This document shows, one piece after another, positions 55,844-64,000 of a stretch of DNA of 64,000 bases. Where the stretch lies: the NCBI RefSeq assembly GCF_008180155.1, contig NZ_VSZS01000066.1, forward strand, positions 62,001-126,000, written 5' to 3'. The position numbers and the translations under genes are program-made. This DNA comes from Neoaquamicrobium microcysteis (GTDB lineage: Bacteria > Pseudomonadota > Alphaproteobacteria > Rhizobiales > Rhizobiaceae). The stretch's first letter is position 1. Every line of letters starts with the position of its first letter. The notes below the pieces were generated by a model. The model did no database searches and was not told where the DNA came from. It saw nothing but the letters and a program-made list of their open reading frames with translations.

Positions 55844-57045
55844 TCGCCCGCCTGCCAGCTCCAGAAAGTACCGCCTTCCTTTTCAAGGAAGCGGTTGAGC
55901 ACCATCTTGTGCACCTCGTCGGCGCCATCCACCAAGCGGGCCTGTCGGGCGTAGCGGTAAATCCATTCCAGGATGGTATCCTTCGAATAGCCTCGCGCAC
56001 CGTTGAGCTGGATCGCCGTGTCGGCTGCCTGATGAAGAACGTTGGCCACTTGAACCTTAGCCATCGAGACCTCTTTGCGTGCGAACGATCCCTGATCGAG
56101 CGCCCATGCGGCCTTCATCACCAGCAGGCGCCCGATCTCGATCTTCATCGCGAGGTCGCCGAGCATGAGCTGAACGCTTTCACGATCCGCCAGCCGCTGG
56201 CCGAAACCTTCGCGCCGCGCCGCATAGTCAGTCGCAATTTCCACGCAGCGCTTGGACAGGCCCAGCCAGCGCATGCAATGCGTCAGCCGCGCCGGCCCGA
56301 GGCGGATCTGCGTGACCTTGAGCCCTTCGCCCTCACGGAGAAGTATCTCGCTGGCGGGTACCTCGAGTCCCTCGAAAACGAGCTCGCAATGACCGCCATG
56401 TTCCTCTGGGCCCATGATCTCGATGCGACGTTCGATGCGCCAACCCGGCTGGTCGCGGTCAAACATGAAAGCCGTAAGGCCCTTGCGCGGATCACTGGAC
56501 GTGCGCGCCATGAGCACGAAGTGCTGTGCTTCCTCGGCGCCGGTAATGAACCATTTGCGCCCGGTGATGACATAGTGGTCGCCGCGCTTTTCCGCCTTGG
56601 TCATCGTCATCGAAGGGTCGGATCCCGAGCCCGGATGCGGTTCCGTCATGGCGAAGGCGGAACGAACTTTTCCCTCAACAATGGGCTTCAGCCAGCGCTC
56701 CTTCTGCGCGTCGGTTCCGACTGCTTCCAGCACCATCATGTTGCCATCGTCGGGCGCTGCGGAATTGAACACGGCGGGGCCGAAGATGGAGCGGTTCATC
56801 GCTTCGTAGCAAACGGCCATTCCAACCTTGCCGACGTCTTGCCCGCCGGTTTCCTTTTTCAACTGAAGGCACCACAGGCCTTCGGCGCGAGCCTTTGCGC
56901 GCACATGATCCAGCAGATCGACGCGAATGTTTTCATGTGCGTCGTAATTTGCCCCATCCGCCTCTAAGGGAAGGACATGGGTATCGACGAATGCCGCAAT
57001 CCGACGACGAAAATCCTCGATCCGGGGCGATACGGTGTAGTCCAT
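55840..57045 (-). CDS. Acyl-CoA dehydrogenase, ACAD10/11-like
   Basis: 401 residues with a full acyl-CoA dehydrogenase fold: AFAMTEPHPGSGSDPSMTMT, KWFITGAEEAQHFVLMAR, ARREGFGQRLADRESVQLML, and LNGARGYSKDTILEWIYRYARQARLVDGADEVHK (quoted parts: NGARGYSKDTILEW, ARLVDGADEVHK). The DG-x-DEVH ending is typical of ACAD10/11-like enzymes that pair with an APH-fold kinase. It lies between the SDR (11 bases upstream) and the kinase gene, so the three form one operon. The substrate is probably a 4-hydroxyacyl-CoA or related ester, by family. Confidence 0.94.
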   Translation of the reverse strand: MDYTVSPRIEDFRRRIAAFVDTHVLPLEADGANYDAHENIRVDLLDHVRAKARAEGLWCLQLKKETGGQDVGKVGMAVCYEAMNRSIFGPAVFNSAAPDDGNMMVLEAVGTDAQKERWLKPIVEGKVRSAFAMTEPHPGSGSDPSMTMTKAEKRGDHYVITGRKWFITGAEEAQHFVLMARTSSDPRKGLTAFMFDRDQPGWRIERRIEIMGPEEHGGHCELVFEGLEVPASEILLREGEGLKVTQIRLGPARLTHCMRWLGLSKRCVEIATDYAARREGFGQRLADRESVQLMLGDLAMKIEIGRLLVMKAAWALDQGSFARKEVSMAKVQVANVLHQAADTAIQLNGARGYSKDTILEWIYRYARQARLVDGADEVHKMVLNRFLEKEGGTFWSWQAGE

Positions 57046-57056
57046 TTGGCGGGTCC

Positions 57057-57809
57057 TTACAGTGAAGAAACGAGATGGCCGCCGTCGGCGGCGAGGCTTG
57101 CGCCTGTAATGTACGACCCTGCATCGGAGGCTAGCAGCAGCAGTGCTCCGTCCAGTTCCCCTGCTTTTCCAAGCCGCCGCATCGGAATGCGCCTGACCAT
57201 CGCCTCACCTGCCGGTGTGGCGAAGAAATCACGGTTGATATCGGTTTCGATGTAACCAGGGCAAAGCGCGTTTACGCGGATACCGAACCGCGCCCACTCC
57301 AGCGCCAGCGAGCGCGTCAGGTGAATAGCACCGGCTTTGGACGCTGCGTAAGCCGACAGGCTGCCGGCCGTACGAAACCCGATGATCGATGCGATGTTTA
57401 CGATCGCACCTCCACGCGATCTCTCGCGCATGTGTCGCGCCGCTGCCTGCGCGACCATGAACACGCCCTTGAGATTGGTGTCGATGACGCTGTCCCATTC
57501 GCCCTCAGACAGTTCCATCGCCGTAGCCGAGCCGGAAATACCTGCATTGTTGACGACTATGTCGAGCGGGGCGGGGAGTTCGTTGAAGGCAGCGTCCACG
57601 GATGCCTTGCTGGAAACGTCGAGGGTTACGATATCCGCCTTTCCTGCGTTGCCGATGATCTCGTCTCGCAATTGCTGCAACGCTTCGCGTCGGCGAGCAC
57701 CCAGGACGACATGGACGCCGCGCCCGGCCAGCAGGCGGGCGAAATGCGCTCCCAGCCCCGAGGAGGCACCCGTGACCAGCGCGCATTTGCCCGAAAGATC
57801 CTCAAACAT
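57057..57809 (-). CDS. SDR-family oxidoreductase
   Basis: 250 residues with the complete classical SDR motif set: TGASSGLG, NNAGISG, Ser in NIASIIG, YAASK in LSAYAASKAG and the C-terminal ITGASLAADGG. Its N-terminus at ATG 57809 (GAGGA six bases upstream) is preferred to a long upstream extension that would run across the operator. It is the first gene of the SDR-dehydrogenase-kinase operon and is divergent from a TetR gene. Confidence 0.93.
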   Translation of the reverse strand: MFEDLSGKCALVTGASSGLGAHFARLLAGRGVHVVLGARRREALQQLRDEIIGNAGKADIVTLDVSSKASVDAAFNELPAPLDIVVNNAGISGSATAMELSEGEWDSVIDTNLKGVFMVAQAAARHMRERSRGGAIVNIASIIGFRTAGSLSAYAASKAGAIHLTRSLALEWARFGIRVNALCPGYIETDINRDFFATPAGEAMVRRIPMRRLGKAGELDGALLLLASDAGSYITGASLAADGGHLVSSL

Positions 57810-57822
57810 CGCATTCCTCAAC

Positions 57823-57850
57823 AAAATATCGATCGAGCGCTCGATATTTT
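57823..57850. promoter_or_regulatory. TetR operator candidate with ATATCG-N10-CGATAT (copy 2)
   Basis: AAAATATCGA (57823-57832) and TCGATATTTT (57841-57850) are perfect 10-bp arms around TCGAGCGC. The site lies 14 bases before the SDR start and 77 before the TetR start, so it can control both directions. Its inner arms and spacing equal those of the site at 52660. Confidence 0.7.
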
Positions 57851-57926
57851 TCTCGCGCTTCGCACGGAAGGTGTCAAGTGTTATCAGCGAAGGTGACGGG
57901 CACACGGACAGGCCGGGAGATCATTG

Positions 57927-58631
57927 ATGGGAACGCAGATCGCGCTGAAGGACTACGGCGATTTTTCCATGGAGGGATTGTGCGCGGCCATCCTTGTCAA
58001 GCATCAGGATGCCGTACGCGTGCGCAATCCACGGATCGCCGTCGCCAAGCTCGCGAAGATAGTTGACACCATTCTGACCCTGTCGAACAGGCAGGGGTTT
58101 CATGCCACTTCGCTACGCGAGATTTCCACCGCCTCGGGTGTCAGCATGGGCGGGCTCTACGCCTATTTCGATAGCAAGGACACATTATTGATGATGATAC
58201 TGGGGCAAGTGTCCTCGTCAGTGCATGAGGTGTTTGCCGCTGCGCCTGTAGAGGTTAGGCTTGATCCCGCAAGTCATTTGAAGTGGCTGGTCACTGCGCA
58301 TGTGATGCTGACTGAAACGATGCTTCCCTGGTTCGCATTCGCCTTCATGGAGGCCAAGTCCTTCCCAAAGGAGGGGCGCAGAGCAGCAGTGGCCAGCGAG
58401 GAAGCGATCGAGCACATGTTCACGCAAGTGCTCGAGGCGGGCGCGAAGGAGGGCCGTTTCGTCACCGACGATCCTCGTTTCGTCGCCGCCCTCATCAAGC
58501 CGATGTTGCAGGATTGGTACGTAAAGCGGGCTAAGTGGCGTCGTCGTGGCCTTTCCGCCAGCGACTATGCGCAAAAACTTTGCGCCTTCCTGGACGCAGC
58601 CGTTGGAAAACCCGGCCGACCTGGCGACTGA
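57927..58631 (+). CDS. TetR-family transcriptional regulator
   Basis: 234 residues. Unusually, about 40 residues precede the HTH, which covers about 45-95 (IVDTILTLSNRQGFHATSLR, EISTASGVSMGGLYAYFDSK). The C-terminal ligand domain is helical. GGGAG precedes ATG 57927; an in-frame TTG one codon upstream is unlikely. It is divergent from the SDR-dehydrogenase-kinase operon with a strong palindrome between, so local repression is likely. It is the last gene of the island. Confidence 0.9.
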   Translation: MGTQIALKDYGDFSMEGLCAAILVKHQDAVRVRNPRIAVAKLAKIVDTILTLSNRQGFHATSLREISTASGVSMGGLYAYFDSKDTLLMMILGQVSSSVHEVFAAAPVEVRLDPASHLKWLVTAHVMLTETMLPWFAFAFMEAKSFPKEGRRAAVASEEAIEHMFTQVLEAGAKEGRFVTDDPRFVAALIKPMLQDWYVKRAKWRRRGLSASDYAQKLCAFLDAAVGKPGRPGD

Positions 58632-58754
58632 AAGCAAGCTCTTCTGTAGGCCGCATCGTCGTCGATCTTGGTTATGGCTGGGAACACCCCCTGATCGAAC
58701 TGGTCGGCAAGAGAGGGGTACAGGTGATGTGACCTCAAGAATCCAATGTCGAGG
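58632..58754. other. Non-coding right junction of the island with a possible gene fragment
   Basis: A plus-strand frame ending at 58732 reads VGRIVVDLGYGWEHPLIELV then GKRGVQVM, which looks protein-like but has no start and no recognisable family; it may be a leftover 3' end. ATGTGACCTC (58727-58736) and GAGGTCACAT (58751-58760) form a perfect 10-bp hairpin between the convergent genes, the likely terminator for both. Confidence 0.45.
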
Positions 58755-59321
58755 TCACATGTCGATCTGGTGGTAGCCCAGCGCTTCCTCGAGTTCTTCC
58801 TGTTCGTAGCCGAAATGCGAGACGACGAAGCGCTCCAGCGCCTCGAAGGCTTCGCGCAGCGGTGCGAAGGTCGTGGGGCCCGGCTCGTTCATGGCATCGA
58901 CGGCTGCTTCCTCCATCCGCTCGATGAGCTGGTGGATGATCTCGTGCTCGGCCATCAGCCGCTCCACCACCTTGCGCAGGCCCTCGCTGCCCTGCTCGGC
59001 GAGCGCGGGGAAGATGTAGCGGTCCTCGATCGTGTGGTGTGCGGTCAGCATTCCGCATTCCTGCCCGCAGATGTTGCCGAAGGCGCGATAATTGTGCCGC
59101 ATGTCGAGCGCCGAGAGCGCCTGTCCCAGCTCTTCGCCTGCGCCCTTCTCGCCCGCCGCCACATGCTCCATCGCCTGGCGAACCTGGCCCATCTGGCGCA
59201 GGTGCATCTCGTGGATCATGGCGAGCCGTCGGCCCTGCAGGCGCTGTGCGTGGGTCGCGCCTTCGATCCGGGGCGCCTTGGGGCGCGTGCTGTCGTCCAG
59301 CAGGTTGATGGTGATTGTCAT
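58755..59321 (-). CDS. Hemerythrin-like domain protein
   Basis: 188 residues. The helical bundle with iron-binding residues is suggested by AMIHEMHLRQMG, LTAHHTIEDRYIFPALAE, MAEHEIIHQLIERMEE and RFVVSHFGYEQEELEEAL, in the order expected of a cytoplasmic hemerythrin HHE domain. Such proteins bind oxygen, nitric oxide or iron; the role here is unknown. ATG 59321 has no strong ribosome-binding site. This is the first core-type gene to the right of the island. Confidence 0.88.
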   Translation of the reverse strand: MTITINLLDDSTRPKAPRIEGATHAQRLQGRRLAMIHEMHLRQMGQVRQAMEHVAAGEKGAGEELGQALSALDMRHNYRAFGNICGQECGMLTAHHTIEDRYIFPALAEQGSEGLRKVVERLMAEHEIIHQLIERMEEAAVDAMNEPGPTTFAPLREAFEALERFVVSHFGYEQEELEEALGYHQIDM

Positions 59322-59479
59322 GGGAGGGCAGTATCCATTGGTAACTACCCGATAGTTAATGTGGCCTGCGATTTATGCAAGTGCGCGTGCGGGCGTCTTT
59401 CGGCGATGTCGCCTTTGTCTTTCCACGCCAACGGGTTAGTCTTCGCATTTGATGCAACCGGAAACCCGGACGAGGTGAC

Positions 59480-60001
59480 ATGCCCCTGATGCGGAAGGGT
59501 GCGATCATGGCGGGTGGTCTTGCGACCGCGCTTGCCGCAGGGCAGGCGCCGGAATTTGCCCAGCAATATCGCCAACGGCTCGGCGGAGCGATCGAGGAGA
59601 TGCAGGCCGTCGTCTCGCGCTTCGACGAGGATGCCGCGCGCAATGGGTTGAACAGGGAGGAGGCGCTGTCGCGTTACGGCCAGTCGCTGGATGCCTTCCT
59701 GCAGGACCGGGGTATCTCCATGCGCGAGGCCATAGCGCGTCATGAAAGCCTCTGGTCGCAGGCGGTTCGCATGGGCACCCTGCCGCCGATTGCGCGGCCT
59801 CTCGCTCTGGCCCGCGACTACGACCGTCGCCTGATGGAAGGCGCATGGCGCGATTTCGAGCCGGCGCTGCCCATCACGCCGCACGGGCTGGCATGGGCAG
59901 CAGCCGGGTTCGGCGTCGGCGCGGCGCTGGTTGCGCTGCTTTCGCGGTTGCTTGGCCTCGGGCCGCGCAAGCGCCGGCCCGCATCCCGGCAATACCGGTA
60001 A
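59480..60001 (+). CDS. DUF2937 family protein
   Basis: 173 residues. The N-terminal GAIMAGGLATALAAGQAPEF, PEFAQQYRQRLGGAIEEMQAV and the later RDYDRRLMEGAWRDFEPALP are typical of DUF2937. One transmembrane helix lies near the C-terminus (GLAWAAAGFGVGAALVALLSRLLGL). The function is not known. GAGGTGAC precedes ATG 59480. It converges on carA. Confidence 0.9.
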   Translation: MPLMRKGAIMAGGLATALAAGQAPEFAQQYRQRLGGAIEEMQAVVSRFDEDAARNGLNREEALSRYGQSLDAFLQDRGISMREAIARHESLWSQAVRMGTLPPIARPLALARDYDRRLMEGAWRDFEPALPITPHGLAWAAAGFGVGAALVALLSRLLGLGPRKRRPASRQYR

Positions 60002-60007
60002 GCTGAC

Positions 60008-61216
60008 CTACCGTTCAGCCAGTGCCGGCTCGCCCTTGCGCTCGCGGATCAGGTTGGCGAAGCGGCGGAACAGGTAGTGCGAATCCTGCGGGCCGGGCGA
60101 GGCTTCGGGATGGTGCTGCACGGAGAAGACCGGCTTGCCGGCCAGCGCGATGCCGCAGTTGGACCCGTCGAACAGCGAAACGTGAGTCTCTTCAACGCCT
60201 TCCGGCAGGGACTTCGAATCCACCGCGAAGCCGTGGTTCATCGATACGATCTCCACCTTGCCGGTGGTGTGGTCCTTCACCGGGTGGTTGGCGCCGTGGT
60301 GGCCCTGATGCATCTTTTCCGTCTTCGCGCCGACGGCCAGCGCCAGCATCTGGTGGCCGAGGCAGATGCCGAAGACCGGCAGGTCGGCCTTCAGCAGGTC
60401 CTTGATGACGGGCACGGCATAGTCGCCCGTTGCGGCCGGATCGCCGGGGCCGTTCGACAGGAACACGCCGTCCGGCTTCATCGCCAGAATGTCCTCGGCG
60501 GCCGTCTTGGCGGGCACCACCGTCACCTTGGCGTCGAGGCCAGCCAGCAGGCGCAGGATGTTGCGCTTGACCCCGTAGTCGATGGCCACCACGTGCATGG
60601 AGGGCTCGGCCCGCTCGCCATAGCCTTCGTTCCAGACCCACGGCGTCTCGGACCAGACCGACGACTGGCCGGAGGTGACGTCCTTCGCAAGGTCGAGTCC
60701 CACGAGGCCCGACCAGGCCTGCGCCTCCTTCGTCAGCGCCTCGATGTCGAACACCCCGTCAGGCGAATGCGCGATCACGGCGTTCGGCGCACCCTTTTCG
60801 CGGATGAGGGAGGTGAGCGCGCGGGTGTCGATGCCGCTCATGGCGATGATGCCGCGCCGCTTGAGCCATTCGCCCAGCGTTTCGGCAGAGCGGTAGCTCG
60901 AGGGCGATGTGATGTCGGCCTTGAAGATCGCGCCCACCGCGCCCGCTCGCGCCGCCGGGTTCAGGTCTTCGATGTCTTCTGCGTTGGCGCCGATATTGCC
61001 GATGTGCGGGAAGGTGAAGGTGACGATCTGGCCGGCATAGGACGGATCGGTCAGGATTTCCTGATAGCCCGTCAGCGCCGTATTGAAGCAGACCTCGGCG
61101 ACGACGCGGCCGGTCGCGCCCAGCCCGAAACCTTCGATGACGGTGCCGTCAGCCAGCACCAGCACGGCGGTGGCTTTTCTCTTCGTCCAGGGGGCGGTCG
61201 CTTCGTTCGTCGTCAT
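60008..61216 (-). CDS. carA: Carbamoyl-phosphate synthase small (glutaminase) subunit
   Basis: 402 residues. It supplies ammonia from glutamine to CarB. The N-terminal CPSase small domain ([35 protein letters not shown]) is followed by the class I amidotransferase with the nucleophile in [12 protein letters not shown] and the His/Glu pair in [15 protein letters not shown] 61216 is clear. It is transcribed on the same strand as carB but 48 kb from it, so expression must be coordinated in trans. Confidence 0.98.
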   Translation of the reverse strand: MTTNEATAPWTKRKATAVLVLADGTVIEGFGLGATGRVVAEVCFNTALTGYQEILTDPSYAGQIVTFTFPHIGNIGANAEDIEDLNPAARAGAVGAIFKADITSPSSYRSAETLGEWLKRRGIIAMSGIDTRALTSLIREKGAPNAVIAHSPDGVFDIEALTKEAQAWSGLVGLDLAKDVTSGQSSVWSETPWVWNEGYGERAEPSMHVVAIDYGVKRNILRLLAGLDAKVTVVPAKTAAEDILAMKPDGVFLSNGPGDPAATGDYAVPVIKDLLKADLPVFGICLGHQMLALAVGAKTEKMHQGHHGANHPVKDHTTGKVEIVSMNHGFAVDSKSLPEGVEETHVSLFDGSNCGIALAGKPVFSVQHHPEASPGPQDSHYLFRRFANLIRERKGEPALAER

Positions 61217-61410
61217 GGCCGTTCTCCATTCATGAGAGGCCGCGCTTGAAATCGTCCCGCAGCCGGGACATATCGCGCAGGCATATGCGCGGCGGGGTGC
61301 CGTGAGCCTCTGTCGCGCATTGATATAGTATCGGCCGGTCCATAGGCGAAGGGCCGTGCGCGGTCAATGACCGGTAGCCGCCGGAACGCGAAAGAGAAGG
61401 GGACGAGGTG

Positions 61411-61860
61411 ATGCGGGCCAAGATCGCACTGAAGCTCAAGGAAGCTCAGAAGAACCAGGACAAGGAGCGGATATCGACCCTGCGGCTGATAAACGCCGCG
61501 ATCCAGGATCGCGACATCGCCAATCGCGGCGCGGGCAAGGACCCTGTCAGCGACGAGGATATCCTGCAGATCCTCACCAAGATGGTGAAGCAGCGCGAGG
61601 AATCGGCCAAGGCGTTTGAAGATGGCGGCCGCGCCGAACTCGCCGCCAAGGAGCGCTCGGAAATCGGCATCATCAAGGAATTCCTGCCGAGCCAGATGGA
61701 CGATGCCGCAGTGCGCGGCGCGATCGGCGAGGCGATCAGGGAAACCGGCGCCGAGGGCGTGCGAGACATGGGCAAGGTGATGGCGGTGCTGAAAGAGCGC
61801 TATCCGGGCCGCATCGATTTTTCTAAGGCGAGCGCCACGGTCAAGGAAATGCTGGCATAG
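61411..61860 (+). CDS. GatB/YqeY domain protein
   Basis: 149 residues, a stand-alone version of the tRNA-binding tail domain of GatB. KIALKLKEAQKNQDKERIST, LRLINAAIQDRDI and the C-terminal GRIDFSKASATVKEMLA are diagnostic. It may assist tRNA-dependent amidation or have a general tRNA-related role; the function is not settled. ATG 61411 follows GGACGAGG; a GTG one codon earlier is less likely. It is divergent from carA. Confidence 0.94.
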   Translation: MRAKIALKLKEAQKNQDKERISTLRLINAAIQDRDIANRGAGKDPVSDEDILQILTKMVKQREESAKAFEDGGRAELAAKERSEIGIIKEFLPSQMDDAAVRGAIGEAIRETGAEGVRDMGKVMAVLKERYPGRIDFSKASATVKEMLA

Positions 61861-61866
61861 CGCCCG

Positions 61867-61898
61867 ACAGGCGGCGCGGTAAATGCGCCGCCACCTGT
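61867..61898. terminator. Bidirectional transcription terminator
   Basis: GGCGGCGC (61870-61877) and GCGCCGCC (61885-61892) pair around GGTAAAT, extended by ACAG/CTGT with a bulge. It sits between the convergent YqeY and Na/Pi genes. Confidence 0.7.
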
Positions 61899-61902
61899 TG
61901 CC

Positions 61903-63567
61903 TCACTCCGCAGCTTTCAGTCGCGTGCCCCCCAGCAGGCCCTGTTCCTCCAGCACCGGATAGGCGATTGAGGCCAGCAGCGAGTTGATCTGCTTGAGGT
62001 CGCGGATCGTGTCGAGATGCAGGGTGCTGGTTTCGAGGCTCTTCTTGGCGCCTTCGCGCAGCCGCTCGAAATGGCGCTGGCTCGTTTCGCGTTCGATGTC
62101 GCGCATCCTGTCCTTCTCGCGAACCAGTTGCAACGCGGTGGACGAATCGCGCGAGATCAGCACGTTGAAGGCCAGCCTTGCATTGGACAGCACGGATGCG
62201 TGCAGGTTCGACAGTTCGCGCCAGCCCTCCGGGGTAAAGGTCAGCCCGCGGTCGAGCTTCTTCTTCACGTGCACCAGCATGTTGCGCACGATGATGTCGC
62301 CCACCTGCTCCAGCTTGACGCAGGCGTCCAGCAGTTCGCCGGTGCGGCGCTCCTCGTCCTCGCTCATGTCGTCGGTGGTGATGCGCGCCAGGTAGAGCTT
62401 GATGGCCGCGTGCTTTCGGTCCACCCGGTCGTCGAGCGCGGCCAGCGCATCCATGCGCGCCCGGTCCGGCTCCTCATAGAGTTCCATGATGTTCTTGAGC
62501 ATCACTTCGACGGTCTCGCACACGCCCACGACGGCGCGGGTGACGTTGGCGAGCGCGCGCGAGGGCGTGCCCAGCGCTTCGGGGTCCAGCGCGCTTGCTT
62601 CCTTGTCTTCCAGCGTCACGGGGGCTGCCGGCGCCGCATAGGACGCCCATCGCTCGACGCCGCGCGTCACGAGGCCGGCGAAGGGCAGGCCGAGGATCAC
62701 CAGCGCGAGGTTGAAGGCGATGTGGGCGTGCACCAGTTGCAGCGGCGCGCTTGCGCCCAGCATGTCCAGCGGCGGTGCGAACCACACCAGCCCGGTCAGT
62801 GCCAGCATCGCGCCGATGCCGCGGATAACGAGGTTGCCCAGCGGCACGGTACGGCTTGCCGGCGGCATGGCGCGCGACAGCATGGCGGCAATCAGCCCGC
62901 CACCGAGGTTTGCGCCCAGCACCATCACGACGCCCAGCTCGGCCGGCACGAGGCCGCGCGCGGCCAGCGCGACCACCAGCAGGATGAACGCGACGCTCGA
63001 GTGGAACAGCCATGTCGCCAGTGCGGCGATCAGGAAGGCGGTGATCGGGTCGCCCGACAGGTAGTTGATGATGACGGGCAGGATGCGGCTTTCGCGCAGC
63101 GGCTCCGATGCATCGCCAATCAGTTGCAGCGACAGGATCAGCAGGCCGACGCCCACCAGAATGCGCCCGAACTGTCGCCACGCCCTGCGCTCGGTCGCCA
63201 GGAAGATCGCGGTTCCGGTGAACAGCGCCGCCGGCACCAGCAGCGACAGGTCGAAGGTCAGAAGCTTGACCACGAAGGCGGAACCGAGATCGGCCCCCAG
63301 CACGGCGACGAGGCCGGCGGCGCTGGAAACGATGCCCGATCCCGCGAACGACCCCACCAGCAGCGACACGGCCGTCGCGCTCTGAAAGGCGATGGCCAGC
63401 GCGCCGCCGGCCGCCACCGCCAGAAGCGGGTTCTTCAGCGTGCCGCGAAGCTTGCGGCGAAGCACGTCGCCATAGGCGCGCTCGACGCCGGTGCGCACCA
63501 TGCGCGTGGCCCACAACAGCAGGGCGACGGCGCCTGCCAGATGTACGAGAACGACGGAGCCGGTCAT
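61903..63567 (-). CDS. Na/Pi cotransporter-family protein with PhoU-like tail
   Basis: 554 residues. Two Na_Pi_cotran repeats with about eight transmembrane helices occupy residues 1-310; the QS-containing repeat segments are in AIAFQSATAVSLLVGSF and LATWLFHSSVAFILLVVALA. A helical PhoU-like domain occupies about 335-540 (RALANVTRAVVGVCETVEVM, ACVKLEQVGDIIVRNML). Members take up phosphate or act as regulators of phosphate transport. ATG 63567 is the only plausible start. Confidence 0.93.
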   Translation of the reverse strand: MTGSVVLVHLAGAVALLLWATRMVRTGVERAYGDVLRRKLRGTLKNPLLAVAAGGALAIAFQSATAVSLLVGSFAGSGIVSSAAGLVAVLGADLGSAFVVKLLTFDLSLLVPAALFTGTAIFLATERRAWRQFGRILVGVGLLILSLQLIGDASEPLRESRILPVIINYLSGDPITAFLIAALATWLFHSSVAFILLVVALAARGLVPAELGVVMVLGANLGGGLIAAMLSRAMPPASRTVPLGNLVIRGIGAMLALTGLVWFAPPLDMLGASAPLQLVHAHIAFNLALVILGLPFAGLVTRGVERWASYAAPAAPVTLEDKEASALDPEALGTPSRALANVTRAVVGVCETVEVMLKNIMELYEEPDRARMDALAALDDRVDRKHAAIKLYLARITTDDMSEDEERRTGELLDACVKLEQVGDIIVRNMLVHVKKKLDRGLTFTPEGWRELSNLHASVLSNARLAFNVLISRDSSTALQLVREKDRMRDIERETSQRHFERLREGAKKSLETSTLHLDTIRDLKQINSLLASIAYPVLEEQGLLGGTRLKAAE

Positions 63568-63743
63568 GACGCGGCGCTGGCGCGCGCGGCGCGGAATGCG
63601 GATCGGGAGAGGAGAATCATGGTGTGCAAATCACGGAAAAGCGTTTTGGTTCCCGGCTATTATATCTTAGCCGGGTAAGCTTTGCATGACTTATTTTGCG
63701 GCCATGAGGCACTGCGCACAGCTATGCGCAGCGCTTTCGTCCG

Positions 63744-64000
63744 TCAGGCAGCGGAAGCGGTCTCCACCTTCGGCATGTTCTGCGCGGTCTGGTCCGCGAA
63801 CCGGTCGATCGGTCCCGGCCTGCCCAGCAGATAGCCCTGACCGATCTGGCACAGCTCCTTCGACAGGAACTCGAGCTCGGCCGAGGTTTCCACGCCCTCG
63901 GCAAGCACTGGCAGGCCGAGGCCCCGGCCGATGCCCAGCACGGCCTTGACGATGGTGGCGGCCTGCGGGTTGGTGTCGACCGAGCGGATGAAGGAGCCGT
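63744..64000 (-). CDS. EAL-domain protein (c-di-GMP phosphodiesterase type), C-terminal part, partial
   Basis: The frame is open to the right edge, so only about 85 codons at the 3' end are present. SFIRSVDTNPQAATIVKAVL then GIGRGLGLPVLAEGVET is the conserved C-terminal half of an EAL domain, with the EGVET glutamate used in metal or loop-6 contacts. The following QIGQGYLLGRPGPI is typical too. The N-terminal EAL motif and any sensory or GGDEF domains lie outside the window, so activity cannot be judged. Confidence 0.88.
   Translation of the reverse strand, partial: GSFIRSVDTNPQAATIVKAVLGIGRGLGLPVLAEGVETSAELEFLSKELCQIGQGYLLGRPGPIDRFADQTAQNMPKVETASAA

Noticed and set aside
58655-58732. Protein-like fragment VGRIVVDLGYGWEHPL
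   Set aside because: It has no start codon, no ribosome-binding site and no recognised family; it is recorded only as a possible gene remnant at the right junction.

Overview
The window is a piece of a high-GC proteobacterial chromosome, most likely an alphaproteobacterium of the Hyphomicrobiales (Mesorhizobium/Phyllobacteriaceae-like). This rests on a type II RibH behind an FMN riboswitch, carA and carB in separate places, a stand-alone YqeY protein, a YpfJ zinc protease, and abundant TRAP, Liv and acyl-CoA catabolic genes. The genus is inferred, not proven. I saw no rRNA, tRNA, CRISPR array or intact insertion sequence.

Left flank (1-19.7 kb): mostly core and housekeeping genes. They include the tail of a sugar-type ABC ATPase, ogt, a lytic transglycosylase lipoprotein, a LysM/Gmad2 protein, a serine hydrolase, a LysR regulator divergent from an alpha/beta hydrolase, a PNPOx-family protein with a decayed paralogue tail beside it, a ruined hicAB module, carB, a guanidinium-type SMR exporter with a divergent TetR gene, a diguanylate cyclase, ribH with an FMN riboswitch, a DUF808 protein, an ArsR-AHSA1-SDR operon and a zinc protease.

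Centre (19.9-58.6 kb): a continuous catabolic island, by eye lower in GC and with AT-rich promoters. It carries a TRAP transporter (dctPQM) and an ABC transporter (livKHMGF). It also has three acyl-CoA synthetases, a single-chain biotin-dependent acyl-CoA carboxylase, two paralogous metallo-beta-lactamase-fold hydrolases, an FAD-linked oxidase, a nitronate-monooxygenase-like flavoprotein with a hot-dog protein, and an aconitase-type hydratase (two subunits) with an isocitrate-lyase-superfamily lyase. The set is completed by a thiolase-fold protein without the usual cysteine plus a DUF35 partner, a crotonase, a FadJ-like fusion, three acyl-CoA dehydrogenases (two as an adjacent pair), two SDRs, an ACAD10-type kinase-fold protein, and three regulators (IclR, two TetR). 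Together these suggest uptake of a carboxylic acid, CoA activation, desaturation, hydration and oxidation, then carbon-carbon cleavage by a retro-aldol or lyase step rather than classical thiolysis. The substrate cannot be read from the sequence; branched, cyclic or steroid/terpenoid-like acids are reasonable candidates.

Regulation of the island can be partly read. The two TetR intergenic regions share the inverted repeat ATATCG-N10-CGATAT. Palindromes built on GAAATTCA / TGAAATTCA lie upstream of dctP and of the first acyl-CoA synthetase. The two central divergent promoter regions share the words CGTGTCAAT and GTGTCATA.

Right flank (58.7-64 kb): core genes again, namely a hemerythrin-domain protein, a DUF2937 protein, carA, a YqeY protein, an Na/Pi-cotransporter-family protein with a PhoU-like tail, and the C-terminus of an EAL-domain protein that runs off the window. 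carA and carB are on the same strand about 48 kb apart, with the island between them.
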